Shown in pieces: positions 1-8,617 of a stretch of DNA of 64,000 bases. Position 1 is the stretch's first letter, and each line of letters starts with the position of its first letter. The position numbers were made by a program, and so were the translations under genes. Source of the DNA: Anaeromyxobacter oryzisoli (GTDB lineage: Bacteria; Myxococcota; Myxococcia; Myxococcales; Anaeromyxobacteraceae). Under the pieces are notes generated by a model. That model worked only from the letters and a program-made list of their open reading frames with translations, was not told the origin of the DNA and searched no databases. Where the stretch lies: contig NZ_JALCZA010000002.1 of the NCBI RefSeq assembly GCF_022690765.1, positions 98,292 through 162,291 of the forward strand. The letters are read 5' to 3'.

Positions 1-235
1 AGACATGGCGATAGACGTCGCGAAATGTGGCCTGGCCTTGGACGCGCACGAGATAGGCGTGTGACGCCCGACGAACGGAAGCGTGCACGACCACATACCA
101 GGCGACCACGAACCGCAGGAAGACGCGAGCCATTCGGCGGCCCAGGAGCGTGCCGATGAAAACAAGGAATGCGATCCCGAGCGTTCCGCCCTTCTCGGTG
201 ATCCTTCGCCACGGGGGCAGCACCTCGACATTCAC
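1..235 (-). CDS. LpxL/HtrB-type lysophospholipid acyltransferase, N-terminal part only
   Basis: The first 78 codons of a leftward gene that runs off the window. Translation from GTG at 235 begins VNVEVLPPWRRITEKGGT, then a hydrophobic segment (LGIAFLVFIGTLLG) and a basic arginine-rich stretch. This is the usual N-terminus of the lipid A acyltransferase family, an inner-membrane anchor before the HX4D catalytic domain. The catalytic motif lies outside the window. The GTG overlaps the TGA of the glycosyltransferase (GTGA), so the two are translationally coupled. In aryl polyene loci, ApeJ is a glycosyltransferase-acyltransferase fusion; here the two parts appear as separate adjacent genes. The family call rests on a short segment. 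Confidence 0.65.
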   Translation of the reverse strand, partial: MNVEVLPPWRRITEKGGTLGIAFLVFIGTLLGRRMARVFLRFVVAWYVVVHASVRRASHAYLVRVQGQATFRDVYRHV

Positions 236-972
236 TCCCGCCTCCGCAGCCGGCGAAGCGTGAGTACTCTGAAGACAGCGGTGATAAAGAGCCGCGCGTG
301 GCAGAGGCTTATGAGGACGTTGTCCCGGAACATGCGGAAGTGGGATACGCCGCCTTCCGCCGGCGAGAGATAGCGGACGCGGGTCCGGAGGTTCACCACC
401 CGACACCCGTTCCAAATCATCCGGACCGCGATCTCGGGGTCAAACTCCATCCGGTTTGCTCTCGCGTTGGCGCGCAGCGCGGCGTCCAGTGGGTACACGC
501 GGAAGCCGCAGAGCGGGTCCTCGATGACGCGCCCGCCGGTCTCGAGATCCGTCCAGAAGCGGCTGATGAGGCGCCCGCGAAGCCGTCCCGCAGGAGCGGT
601 CTCGTCGAACACCGGGACGCCGAGCACTAGCGCGTCGGGCTGCTCGCTCGCTGCGACGAGGAACCGCGGGATCTCCGTCACGTCATGCTGCCCGTCTGCG
701 TCGATCTGGAACGCGTGCGTGAACCCGAGCTCTCGCGCGACGCGGAACCCCACCTTCACGGCCCCGCCCTTGCCGAGGTTCTGCTCGAGGCGGTGCACGT
801 GGGCTCGCCCCGTGGCCGCGAGTGCCTCCACGGCCCGTCGGCCGGCATCGGCACTGCCGTCGTCCACGACGAGGACCTCCGCGAGATGTTCCCGGATGCG
901 ATCCACGACCGGCCCGATGGTGAGCGGGTTATCGTAGGTCGGGACGAGCGCGCAGAAACGGAGAGCGATCAT
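232..972 (-). CDS. Family 2 glycosyltransferase (ApeJ N-terminal-like)
   Basis: A 246-residue GT-A fold glycosyltransferase. The nucleotide-sugar site is visible as VVDDGSAD (35-42), and the metal-binding acidic motif as DADGQHD (91-97). There is no clear membrane segment except a hydrophobic C-terminus rich in arginine. The ATG at 972 was chosen because the protein motif starts there; the upstream extension is compositionally shadow sequence from the next gene. Its start overlaps the end of the AMP-ligase gene by 4 bases, and its stop overlaps the acyltransferase start. By position it probably transfers a sugar or polyprenyl-sugar unit during attachment of the polyene acyl chain to a membrane lipid, as inferred for ApeJ. 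The substrate is unknown. Confidence 0.85.
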   Translation of the reverse strand: MIALRFCALVPTYDNPLTIGPVVDRIREHLAEVLVVDDGSADAGRRAVEALAATGRAHVHRLEQNLGKGGAVKVGFRVARELGFTHAFQIDADGQHDVTEIPRFLVAASEQPDALVLGVPVFDETAPAGRLRGRLISRFWTDLETGGRVIEDPLCGFRVYPLDAALRANARANRMEFDPEIAVRMIWNGCRVVNLRTRVRYLSPAEGGVSHFRMFRDNVLISLCHARLFITAVFRVLTLRRLRRRE

Positions 973-2654
973 GCGGTAGGCCGTTGAGCGCGGAAGTGGA
1001 GAGTGCCCGAAGCGCACGGCCCACTGGGACTCGCGATTGTGAACTCCACCGCGGGAGCGGCGGGGGCGCGCGTCAGCGTGAGGACGATCCGGGTCCCTGG
1101 GCCGATGATCCTGCTGAACTTCAGGCGCAGGATCCTCTGGAGTGCGTCGAGATCCGGCCACAGGCGCCGCGCCTGCCGGAGCACGAGGAGCTTGAGCTGC
1201 ACGATCCCCGCAAGAACCGGCTGCGCGTCGAAGTGACCCTCGAAGAAGACCAGCTCGAGCGGGACCGTCAGCTCGAGCCTGCGCACCTCGCGGCCGCGGT
1301 CGTCGGTGTGCGCCGCCTCGGCGTCCACCTCGAACCCGCTGATCTCCGCCCGCCGTTCGAACAGCGCGAGCAGGCGCGCTCGCGGCAGCTTCCCGGACCC
1401 GTCGCGCGGCAGCGCCGCGACGAGCCGGAGCTGCCGTGGCACCGCGACCGGGTCGAGCCAGCGGGTGAGGACTGACCGCAGGCGTCCGGCGCTCCAGCCC
1501 GGCGCCACCGCGGCGGCCCAGACCTCCTGACCGCGCGCCCCGTCGCCGTCCCGCGCCAGCGCCGCGGCGTCGCGCACGCCGGGGACGGAGAGAAGCCGCT
1601 CCTCCACCTCGCGCAACGAGACGCGCTTCCCGCCCACCTTGACGATCCCGTCACGTCGCCCAAGCAGTTCGAACGCCCCGTCGCCGCGCAGCGCCACGCG
1701 ATCCGCGCAGGTGAGGGGCCGCGGCGCCTTGGCCTGTAGGAGCGGCGAGTCGAGGAGCAGCGCGCCATCCTCGCCGGCCGAGACGGTCACCCCGGGAAAG
1801 GGGCGCCACGGCTCGTCCGGGCCACCGCGCCACGCTATGCCGCCCGTCTCCGACGAGCCGAACACCTCGACCGTGTCCCAGCGCAGCCGGCCGCGGAGGG
1901 CGCGAGCCGTTTCCGCCGGGAGCGGCGCGCCGGACGAGAAGACGCGCACGAAGGCGGGGAGCGCCTCTGCCCTCGCCAGGACCTGGAGGTGGGCGGGCAC
2001 GCTCACGAAGTGGGTCGCCCCTGCGCGCAGGGCGGCCTCTGCGACCGCTTCGGCGTGGAGCGGAGTCTCGCGGACGAACGCCGCGCCGGCGCGAAGCGGC
2101 AGGAGGACGCCGAAGAGCAGACCGTAGATGTGGTGCGGCGGCACGCTAGCCAGCACCCGGGCGCTGGAGCCGACGGCGAAGGTGAGGGCGAGCGTCTCAG
2201 CCTCCCCGAGCAGCTGCGCGGCCGACTTCCGGCACCGCTGGTGTGGCCCCGCCGACCCGGACGTCATGAGCACTGCCAGCGCGCGCCGCGCGTCGAGCGC
2301 AGCTGGCACCGCCGGGCCGGGTGGTCCTTGCACCGCCTGACGCAGGTCGAGGTCACCGGCGCCGCGGTCGTCGGCGAAGGCGCGGACGAGCGGGCCGGAA
2401 GCGAGCTCCGCGAGTACCTCCGGCTGTCCGTTCGGAGGCAGCAGCACGGCGTGGCCGGCCGTCCACGCGCCGAGCAGCCCGGCCGCGAAGAGATAGCGGT
2501 CTTCGCAGACGAGGAGGACCTCCCCTGGCTCGCGGCGCGCGAGCGCCGCGGCGACGCGGCTGGCGTCGGTCAGCAGCTCGGCGGCGGTGCGGGCGCCTGC
2601 GGCGCCGAGCGCGACCGGGTGCTCCGGCGCGTGGGTGGTGACGGGGAGCATCAT
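969..2654 (-). CDS. Fused AMP-dependent acyl/aryl ligase and HotDog dehydratase (ApeH-ApeI-like)
   Basis: A 561-residue two-domain protein. Residues 1 to about 440 are an adenylating enzyme: phosphate loop TSGSAG (131-136), an FGSSETGG motif near 265, and the GGKRVSLREVEERL hinge region. The last ~110 residues are a HotDog fold with a FabZ-like active-site stretch (FFEGHFDAQPVLAG). In aryl polyene loci these are ApeH (starter acid activation) and ApeI (3-hydroxyacyl-ACP dehydratase), usually separate genes; the fusion couples both steps. Two ATGs lie in tandem at 2654 and 2651; the first overlaps the upstream stop as ATGA. It is predicted to load an aryl or acyl starter onto one of the two ACPs encoded upstream. 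Starter identity cannot be read from the sequence. Confidence 0.85.
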   Translation of the reverse strand: MMLPVTTHAPEHPVALGAAGARTAAELLTDASRVAAALARREPGEVLLVCEDRYLFAAGLLGAWTAGHAVLLPPNGQPEVLAELASGPLVRAFADDRGAGDLDLRQAVQGPPGPAVPAALDARRALAVLMTSGSAGPHQRCRKSAAQLLGEAETLALTFAVGSSARVLASVPPHHIYGLLFGVLLPLRAGAAFVRETPLHAEAVAEAALRAGATHFVSVPAHLQVLARAEALPAFVRVFSSGAPLPAETARALRGRLRWDTVEVFGSSETGGIAWRGGPDEPWRPFPGVTVSAGEDGALLLDSPLLQAKAPRPLTCADRVALRGDGAFELLGRRDGIVKVGGKRVSLREVEERLLSVPGVRDAAALARDGDGARGQEVWAAAVAPGWSAGRLRSVLTRWLDPVAVPRQLRLVAALPRDGSGKLPRARLLALFERRAEISGFEVDAEAAHTDDRGREVRRLELTVPLELVFFEGHFDAQPVLAGIVQLKLLVLRQARRLWPDLDALQRILRLKFSRIIGPGTRIVLTLTRAPAAPAVEFTIASPSGPCASGTLHFRAQRPTA

Positions 2655-4108
2655 GGCGCGCCGCCCGCTTTCAGCGCGCGTGCCAGGACGCGGTCGATTG
2701 GGTGCCGGCCGAAGCGGCCGAAGCGCGCCTTGCGCACGACATACTCTGCCGCAAAGAGAGCGCCGACGAGTCCGTAGGAGAGGGCGCCGGTGTAGAATGC
2801 CCACCAGCTGCGCGGCGCGAACAGCGCGAGCGCCGCCGCCGTCGCGCCGTTCGCGGCGAAGAAGGTCACCCAAACCCAGGTCACGGTGCGGCAGTACCGG
2901 ATCTCGTCGGGGCGGAGATCCGGCACCTGCATCCGGGCGAAGCGCTCGACCATGGGGACTGGCGTGCGCAGCGTCCAGGCGAAATGCCCGAGCAGTACTG
3001 CGTTGACGGCCGTCGGATACAAGAGCATGAGCCGGCTGTCGTCGAGCACCACGGCGCCGGCGAGGAGGAGGGCGGCCGACGCAAGCGTCCCGCCGCCGAG
3101 CGCGCGCAGGCGACCTGCGACCGCGAGGAGGAGGACGAGCATGAGCGCCGCGGCGCGCCGCGGTCCGAGCCGAGGGACCCCCACCGCGACCAGGACTGGG
3201 TACGAGACAGCGAAGATCGCTCGGGCGACGCCGGCCAGCGCCGCTCGGCGCTCGTGCGTCGCCGCCGCCGCTCCGCCGGGCGCGGCGTCCTGCGGTGCCG
3301 AGGCGGGCGCGCACATCGTGGGCCGGCCGACGAATCGGGAGAGCGGCACGACGGCGAGGCCCCTCGCCCGCAGGCCCGCCAGGATCGCCTCCACCTCGCC
3401 CAGCCAGGCCTCCACCGCCACGTCCGGGGGGAGCAGGTCGTGGAGGAGAATCACGTCGCCTGGGCGCACCCGGCGCAGCACGCGCTGGCGGAGGTGGGCG
3501 AAGCGCCGGTTGCCGAAGTCTAGCGGCCGACAGCTGAACAGGACGCACGTGAGCCCCAGCGCCCGGAGCGCCGTGCCGAGGTAGGGGTTCGTGATCCCGA
3601 CCGGCGGCCGGAAGGCGAGCGGCACCACGCCGGCGGCCTCTGCCACGGCCTGCTGGCCGCGGACGATCTCGTGGCGGATGCGGCGCGCGCTGCGCAGCAT
3701 CAGCAGCGGATCATGCGACCAAGTGTGGTTTCCGACCTCGTGGCCGGCGCGGACGACGGCGCGCACGGCGTCGGGTGCGGCGGCGGCGCGCCGGCCCACC
3801 ACGAAGAAGGTCGCCGGAACGCCCTCGCGGGCGAGCAGCGCGAGCAGCGGACCGACGGTCCGCGCGTCCGGACCGTCGTCGAAGGTGAGCGCCACCTCGC
3901 GACGGGACCGCGGGCCGTGGAGGATGCTCGGGAGGAAGAACTGCAAGGACGGAAAGAACGGCGCGGCCGCACAAGCGGCGACGAACGCGGCTAGCGGCAG
4001 CGCTGCCGCGCCCGGGGCGCGCGCGGCGAGGAGCGCCGCCAGCGCGAAGGCGATCGCGCCGGTGAGATGCGCGCGGGACGGGCAGCGGTGAAGAGCGCGC
4101 GTCATCAC
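2651..4108 (-). CDS. Polysaccharide deacetylase fused to COG4648-type membrane protein (ApeG-like)
   Basis: A 485-residue fusion. The N-terminus has a membrane segment (about 15-55). A NodB-type carbohydrate esterase 4 domain follows, with the TFDDGP metal/catalytic motif at 75-80, HTWSHD at 128-133 and a later RPP motif. From about residue 290 the protein has several membrane helices. It resembles the small COG4648 membrane protein that is a fixed member of aryl polyene clusters. The deacetylase part would act outside the cytoplasmic membrane on a glycan or glycolipid, a plausible partner for the glycosyltransferase of this operon. GTG at 4108 and ATG at 4105 are both possible starts; both overlap the radical SAM stop. 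The fusion of these two functions looks unusual. Confidence 0.8.
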   Translation of the reverse strand: MMTRALHRCPSRAHLTGAIAFALAALLAARAPGAAALPLAAFVAACAAAPFFPSLQFFLPSILHGPRSRREVALTFDDGPDARTVGPLLALLAREGVPATFFVVGRRAAAAPDAVRAVVRAGHEVGNHTWSHDPLLMLRSARRIRHEIVRGQQAVAEAAGVVPLAFRPPVGITNPYLGTALRALGLTCVLFSCRPLDFGNRRFAHLRQRVLRRVRPGDVILLHDLLPPDVAVEAWLGEVEAILAGLRARGLAVVPLSRFVGRPTMCAPASAPQDAAPGGAAAATHERRAALAGVARAIFAVSYPVLVAVGVPRLGPRRAAALMLVLLLAVAGRLRALGGGTLASAALLLAGAVVLDDSRLMLLYPTAVNAVLLGHFAWTLRTPVPMVERFARMQVPDLRPDEIRYCRTVTWVWVTFFAANGATAAALALFAPRSWWAFYTGALSYGLVGALFAAEYVVRKARFGRFGRHPIDRVLARALKAGGAP

Positions 4109-5466
4109 GCGACGAGCTTCTCCCAGAGCGGGCCGGTGTGCCCGTGCTCATACATGCGCTGGAGCGCGGCGGCGCGCTCCGAGCCGCTGCCCACGATCCA
4201 GCCCCGCCGCCCCGCGGCTCGCCGCGCGACGCGCTCGGCGATCGCGGCGAGCGAGATGGCCGCGGGCTCATAGAACACGGGCGCGAGCAGGTTCTGCCCG
4301 GGCGCGATCTGCCCGGCGGCGCGCGCCAGGACCGCCAGCTCTGTCCCGGGGTGGATGCGCATGCCGCAGAAGAAGAAGAGCGCCGCGGCATCGAGGTGCT
4401 CGGCAGCATCGAGCGTCTCGTCGACGGTGGCGGCGGTCTCGCCGGGGCCGCCGAGCAGCAGGAAGTGGGCCACGTGGAGCCCGGCGCGCCGCGCCGCTTC
4501 GTGTGCGGCGAGGACGTGCTCCGGGCGGAAGGCCTTGCGCAGCCTCCGCAACATAGCTTGCGAGAGCGATTCCGTCCCGAACTCGACGTGCGTGCAGCCC
4601 GCCTCCGCCATGCGGTCGTAGAAACCGGGCGGCGGCGCGAGCGGCGCGAAATAGGCCGACCACGGTATGCCGAGGCGCGCCCGCCGGAAGGCGTCGGCCA
4701 CGGCCAGGGCGTGCGCCGGGTCGCCGTTGAAGACCGAGTCGGTGATGAACAGGTAGCGCGCGCCCGCCGCCTCGAGGTGTTTCGCCTCGGCGGCTGCGGC
4801 GTCGGCCGGCGTTGCGCGCGAGGCCCGGCCATCGATGAGCGGGTAGGAGCAGTATACGCACTGAAAAGCGCAGCCGCGCCGTGTCTGGAGGTTCAGGATC
4901 CCGCCGCGCTGCAGGTAGAAGTCTAGCGCGGGGTTTCCGCCGGCTGGGGCACGCGGCGCGCGCGCGCCGCCCTCGACCGGTCGTGGGGGCGGCGGGGGGC
5001 GCCCGGGGAGCGCAACCCCAGGTAAGCGCTCGGCGCTCGCGCCACGGGCGATGGCGTCGAACAGCGCGCGCGCTCGCTCGCCCTCGCCGACCAGCCCATA
5101 GTCGGGCCGGAGCGCCTCCATCAGCTCAGCCGCGTACAGTGTGAACCCGGATCCGCCCAGGACGACGGGCGCCGCGGTCGCGCTGCGGACGGCCGCCACC
5201 GCATGCCGCAAGTCGTCGAGGAACGCGCCCACGCTCAGCTGGTCCTCGTTGTCGACGTTCCGGATCGACAGCCCGACCGCGCCCGGCTGGAGCTCGCGCA
5301 CGGCGCGCGCGAGCGCTGGCCCGATCTCGGCCGGGTCGAGCGGGCACAGATCGAGGATCCGCACCTCGTGCGGCGGCGAGATGGCGCCAGCCACGTGGTC
5401 GACGCCGAGCGGGTACACGGGGTAAGGGAAGCGCACCCGGTTCAACGACACGAGCAGGATGCGCAT
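4105..5466 (-). CDS. B12-binding-type radical SAM protein
   Basis: A 453-residue protein. The first ~140 residues form a Rossmann-like cobalamin-binding-type domain, but I do not see the DXHXXG cobalamin ligand motif, so B12 use is uncertain. The radical SAM domain carries CX3CX2C (C199, C203, C206) for the 4Fe-4S cluster. Such enzymes methylate or rearrange unactivated carbons, or make C-C bonds. It lies between the deacetylase fusion and the ACP genes, 10 bases downstream of the first ACP stop, so it is part of the same transcript. A radical SAM enzyme is not a standard APE component; it may tailor the starter or polyene chain. Substrate unknown. Confidence 0.85.
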   Translation of the reverse strand: MRILLVSLNRVRFPYPVYPLGVDHVAGAISPPHEVRILDLCPLDPAEIGPALARAVRELQPGAVGLSIRNVDNEDQLSVGAFLDDLRHAVAAVRSATAAPVVLGGSGFTLYAAELMEALRPDYGLVGEGERARALFDAIARGASAERLPGVALPGRPPPPPRPVEGGARAPRAPAGGNPALDFYLQRGGILNLQTRRGCAFQCVYCSYPLIDGRASRATPADAAAAEAKHLEAAGARYLFITDSVFNGDPAHALAVADAFRRARLGIPWSAYFAPLAPPPGFYDRMAEAGCTHVEFGTESLSQAMLRRLRKAFRPEHVLAAHEAARRAGLHVAHFLLLGGPGETAATVDETLDAAEHLDAAALFFFCGMRIHPGTELAVLARAAGQIAPGQNLLAPVFYEPAAISLAAIAERVARRAAGRRGWIVGSGSERAAALQRMYEHGHTGPLWEKLVA

Positions 5467-5476
5467 CCGCGGCGGC

Positions 5477-5743
5477 TCACGGCTGCGTAACGCCGGCCAC
5501 GTGGCGCTGCACGAGCATGACGACGTCTCCGATGGTTCGGACGTCCTTGATGCCCGATTCCGCGGATAGCTTCTTGCCCGTCACCCGCTGCAGCTCGACG
5601 ACCAGGTCGATCGCGTCGATGCTGGTGATGCCGAGGTCCTGGAAGCGGGACTCCCGCGTGATCTGGCTGCGATCCAGATCGAATAGATCCGACATCACCT
5701 GGGCGATCTTCTCGAAGATGGCGCTCTCGTCCATGCCCTTCAC
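5477..5743 (-). CDS. Acyl carrier protein
   Basis: An 88-residue four-helix acyl carrier protein. The phosphopantetheine attachment serine is S41 within DLGITSIDAIDLVVEL, where the usual D-S-L/I is replaced by T-S-I. GTG at 5743 overlaps the stop of the other ACP (GTGA); an ATG at 5734 is the alternative. Two adjacent ACPs are characteristic of aryl polyene loci (ApeE and ApeF). It would be activated by the AcpS encoded three genes upstream and would carry the starter or growing chain. Confidence 0.9.
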   Translation of the reverse strand: MKGMDESAIFEKIAQVMSDLFDLDRSQITRESRFQDLGITSIDAIDLVVELQRVTGKKLSAESGIKDVRTIGDVVMLVQRHVAGVTQP

Positions 5744-6009
5744 CCTGCGTTGACGTTGCGATTCGCGGCGATGTAGGCCGCCAGGTTCCGGACGGAGGCG
5801 AAGATCTCCCGGTTCCTCGCCTCGTCGCCGCTCGCGCGTACGCCATAGCGCTTTCGGATCTCCATCGCGAGTTCGAGCGCGTCGATCGAGTCGAGCCCGA
5901 GGCCCTCCACGAACAGTGGCGTGGTCGCGCCTAGCTGATCGACGGTCACGTCCTGCAGGTTCAGGCTCTCGATGATGAGCTGCTTGATCTCACGCTCCAG
6001 CTCTTCCAC
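5740..6009 (-). CDS. Acyl carrier protein
   Basis: An 89-residue acyl carrier protein with a canonical pantetheine site, GLGLDSIDALEL, serine 41. The start was placed at GTG 6009, preceded by a GAGGAG Shine-Dalgarno sequence. This makes the gene overlap the end of the acyltransferase gene by 49 bases. It is the partner of the neighbouring ACP; having two carriers allows separate starter and extension roles, as suggested for APE systems. Confidence 0.9.
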   Translation of the reverse strand: MEELEREIKQLIIESLNLQDVTVDQLGATTPLFVEGLGLDSIDALELAMEIRKRYGVRASGDEARNREIFASVRNLAAYIAANRNVNAG

Positions 6010-6824
6010 GTGGTCTCCTCGAGTGCCGCCGGCGACGGCGGCGGGATCGCTGCCGCCTCGCCGGAGGCCGCGCGCTGAAGCAGTTCGACGTAGATCGACC
6101 GCACCTGGTCGCGCGCCACGGCGGCCCGGCCGAGCGGCGGCGGAACCGTGGCGAGCTGCGTCACGGTCAGCCGGACCGTCCGCTCCGGGATCTCGTGCCA
6201 GCGCTGCCCCCGGATGAGCGCCGGCGGGTCGGAGCGGATGAGGACTGGGACGATCGGGACGTTCGCCCGGACGGCGATCTCGAACGCGCCGGAGAAGAAC
6301 GGGCCGATCGCGCCCTTCGGCGAGCGCGTGCCCTCTGGGAACACCAGCACCGAGCAGCCGCGCTCGAGGCGCGCCACCGCCTCCTCGACGACCGCCGCGC
6401 CCGAGAAGATGCCGACGTCCGACTCGATGTGCCCGCAGGCGCGCAGCAGCGGGCCGACGAGCAGGTTGCGGAACATCTGGCGCTTGGCGACGAAGACGAG
6501 GTCCGGGGCGGCGGTGACGAGCGCCGTCACGTCGACGAGCGTTGGGTGGTTCGCCACCAGCACGGCGCCGCTCGGGGGCAGCTCGAGCCGCGTCGCGCGC
6601 GGCTCGTAGTGGAGCAGGCCGCACCATCGCATGTAGTCGTGGAACGCGATCCAGGTGCGCCTAACGATACGGCGGCAGCGGGCAGCGCCGCGCTCGGGGG
6701 AGCCCGCCCGGCGCCGCGCCAGCGGCAGCACCGCGTACGAGAGCAGTGCCCCCACGGCGAAGAACAGGAGAAAGGCACCGCCGGTGAAGACGACGCGCCG
6801 GACGATCTGGACGAGCCAGCGCAT
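5961..6824 (-). CDS. 1-acyl-glycerol-3-phosphate acyltransferase family protein (ApeD-like)
   Basis: A 287-residue PlsC-family acyltransferase. The catalytic NHX4D motif is NHPTLVD (92-98) and the phosphate-binding motif is FPEGTRS (162-168). One N-terminal membrane segment (about 8-35) anchors it to the inner membrane. Its ATG shares one base with the acpS stop (TGATG). In aryl polyene loci the ApeD-type acyltransferase moves the finished acyl chain from an ACP to a lipid acceptor. The last ~20 residues are serine-rich and overlap the ACP start, so they are probably under little constraint. Confidence 0.88.
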   Translation of the reverse strand: MRWLVQIVRRVVFTGGAFLLFFAVGALLSYAVLPLARRRAGSPERGAARCRRIVRRTWIAFHDYMRWCGLLHYEPRATRLELPPSGAVLVANHPTLVDVTALVTAAPDLVFVAKRQMFRNLLVGPLLRACGHIESDVGIFSGAAVVEEAVARLERGCSVLVFPEGTRSPKGAIGPFFSGAFEIAVRANVPIVPVLIRSDPPALIRGQRWHEIPERTVRLTVTQLATVPPPLGRAAVARDQVRSIYVELLQRAASGEAAAIPPPSPAALEETTWKSWSVRSSSSSSRA

Positions 6825-7258
6825 CAGGGCACCACGACGAAGGCGAGCGCGCAGGGACCGTCGTGCGACAGGCTGAGCAGCGGGTGACCGCCGCGGGCGC
6901 GCCGGAGGGCAGAAGCCGCCGAGGTGCCGAGCTGGAGCCCGGGCCGGCCGTCCGCGTCGCGCACGACTTCGATCTCGCGCAGCTCGACGCCGCTCAGGAT
7001 GCCGAGTCCGAGCGCCTTCAGGAACGCCTCCTTGGCCGCGAACCGCGCCGCGTAGTGCTGCGACGGGCGCGCCTGCGCCTCGCAGTAGCGCCGCTCCTCA
7101 TCGCTGAAAACCTCGCTCACGAACCCGGCGCGCCGGACGCTGCGCTCGATCCGGGCCACGTCGACGACGTCAGCGCCGATGCCGGTCGGGCCCCAGCTAT
7201 CGGAGGCGGTGGGCGGTCGCGCCGGAAGGGCTCCCGTGAGAAGGGTAGTTGCCGGCAT
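6824..7258 (-). CDS. acpS: Holo-[acyl carrier protein] synthase (4'-phosphopantetheinyl transferase)
   Basis: An AcpS-type transferase of about 144 residues. It has GIGADVVDVARIERS (Mg-binding aspartate 30), FAAKEAFLKALG (73-84) and a C-terminal LSHDGPCALAFVV segment. It transfers phosphopantetheine from CoA to the serine of both ACPs in the operon. AcpS proteins normally begin just before the GIG motif; here even the nearest ATG (7258) leaves about 25 extra residues, so the true start is uncertain. It is the first gene of the leftward operon and faces the rightward ketosynthase operon across a shared 174-base control region. Confidence 0.88.
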   Translation of the reverse strand: MPATTLLTGALPARPPTASDSWGPTGIGADVVDVARIERSVRRAGFVSEVFSDEERRYCEAQARPSQHYAARFAAKEAFLKALGLGILSGVELREIEVVRDADGRPGLQLGTSAASALRRARGGHPLLSLSHDGPCALAFVVVP

Positions 7259-7394
7259 GAGGTCGTGGCGGGAGAGATACCCCGAGTGACTCCGAGCGTA
7301 CCCGACGGGGACGCGGGTGGGCAAGTGCGATACCCGCCGACAAATACTTGAATTCGGAACGGAACCGCCCCGGCGACGCTCGCTTCGCGCCGCT

Positions 7395-7424
7395 TTGACC
7401 CGGGTCTACCGCCTCGGATATGAA
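7395..7424 (+). promoter_or_regulatory. Possible promoter for the ketosynthase operon
   Basis: TTGACC (7395-7400), an 18-base spacer, then TATGAA (7419-7424) upstream of the rightward operon. Initiation from it would fall almost on the ATG at 7433, so transcription from this box would give a nearly leaderless message. The boxes are recognised by eye only. Confidence 0.35.
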
Positions 7425-7432
7425 CGGCGGTC

Positions 7433-8617
7433 ATGCCTGGCTCGGGGCCGCCGATAAGTATCCCCATCATGGCGGTCAGCGTGGGGAACGCGCTCGGGGG
7501 CTGCACCGCCGACGTCGTCGCCGCGCTCGAGGCGGGTCGCTCCGGGCTCCGGCCCTGTGCGCTCGACGTCCCGCGCGAGATGGTCTGCGGCGCGTTCGCG
7601 GGCGAGCCGGCGCCGCTGCCAGCCGCGCTCGCCAGCCACGACTCACGCGTTTCGCGCATCGCGGCGCAGGTGCTGGCCGGCGTCTCACGCGAGCTGGAGC
7701 GCGCGGTCCGGCGCTGGGGGCCGGAGCGCGTCGCTCTCGTCGTGGGGACGAGCACCGGCGGCGTGGCCGAGTCGGAGCGCGCCCACGCGGCGCACCGGCG
7801 GACGGGGCGGCTGCCGGCGAGGTTCGACTTCGACCGGCAGCACGCGTTCCACGGACTGCTCGACGTGGTGCGGGCGCTCACCGGCGCGCGCGGGCCCGCC
7901 TACGTGGTCTCGGCGGCCTGCGCGTCGAGCGGCAAGGTCCTCGGGTCGGCGCGCCGCCTCATCGCCGGCGGGGTCGCCGACGCGGTGGTGGCGGGCGGCG
8001 TCGACACACTCTGCCAGACGACGCTGCGGGGGTTCTCCAGCCTCGAGGCCCTGTCGCGCACCGCGTGTCGACCGTTTAGCGCCGCGCGCGACGGCACCAG
8101 CATCGGTGAGGGCGCAGCCTTCCTCCTCCTGGAACGGGAGGGCGAGGCGCCAGTGCGGTTGCTTGGGGTCGGGGAGACCTCGGACGCACACCACATGACT
8201 CAGCCGGACCCGGAAGGGCGCGGGGCGGCGCGGGCGATGCGCGAGGCGCTCGAGCAGGGCGGGGTCGCGCCGGAGGAGGTCGACCACGTCAACGCGCACG
8301 GGACGGCGACCCCCGCCAACGATGCCGCCGAGTCGAGCGCGATCGTGGGGTTACTCGGGACGTCGCCGCTGGTATCGTCGACCAAGGGGTACACGGGCCA
8401 CTTGCTCGGCGCCGCCGGCGCCACCGAGGCTGTCTTCGCGGCGCTCGCGCTCGAGCGCGGCTTCGTGCCGGCCAGCCTGGGCGCGGAGCCGCTTGACCCG
8501 GCCGTCCGGGCAAACGTGGCGGTCCGCGCGCGGAGCGGCCGGCTCCGGACCGCGCTTAGCAACTCCTTCGCGTTTGGGGGCGTCAACGTGAGCGTTTTGT
8601 TGGGGGCGGCACCGTGA
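7433..8617 (+). CDS. Beta-ketoacyl-ACP synthase (FabF-like, APE-type)
   Basis: A 394-residue thiolase-fold condensing enzyme with an intact Cys-His-His triad: C163 in SAACASS, H289 in NAHGTATP, and H323 in KGYTGHLLGAAG. It catalyses decarboxylative condensation with malonyl-ACP. The ATG at 7433 has no clear Shine-Dalgarno sequence; a downstream ATG at 7469 is an alternative. It is the first gene of the rightward operon and overlaps the next gene by GTGA. APE loci contain two full ketosynthases; the other is at the end of this operon. Confidence 0.88.
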   Translation: MPGSGPPISIPIMAVSVGNALGGCTADVVAALEAGRSGLRPCALDVPREMVCGAFAGEPAPLPAALASHDSRVSRIAAQVLAGVSRELERAVRRWGPERVALVVGTSTGGVAESERAHAAHRRTGRLPARFDFDRQHAFHGLLDVVRALTGARGPAYVVSAACASSGKVLGSARRLIAGGVADAVVAGGVDTLCQTTLRGFSSLEALSRTACRPFSAARDGTSIGEGAAFLLLEREGEAPVRLLGVGETSDAHHMTQPDPEGRGAARAMREALEQGGVAPEEVDHVNAHGTATPANDAAESSAIVGLLGTSPLVSSTKGYTGHLLGAAGATEAVFAALALERGFVPASLGAEPLDPAVRANVAVRARSGRLRTALSNSFAFGGVNVSVLLGAAP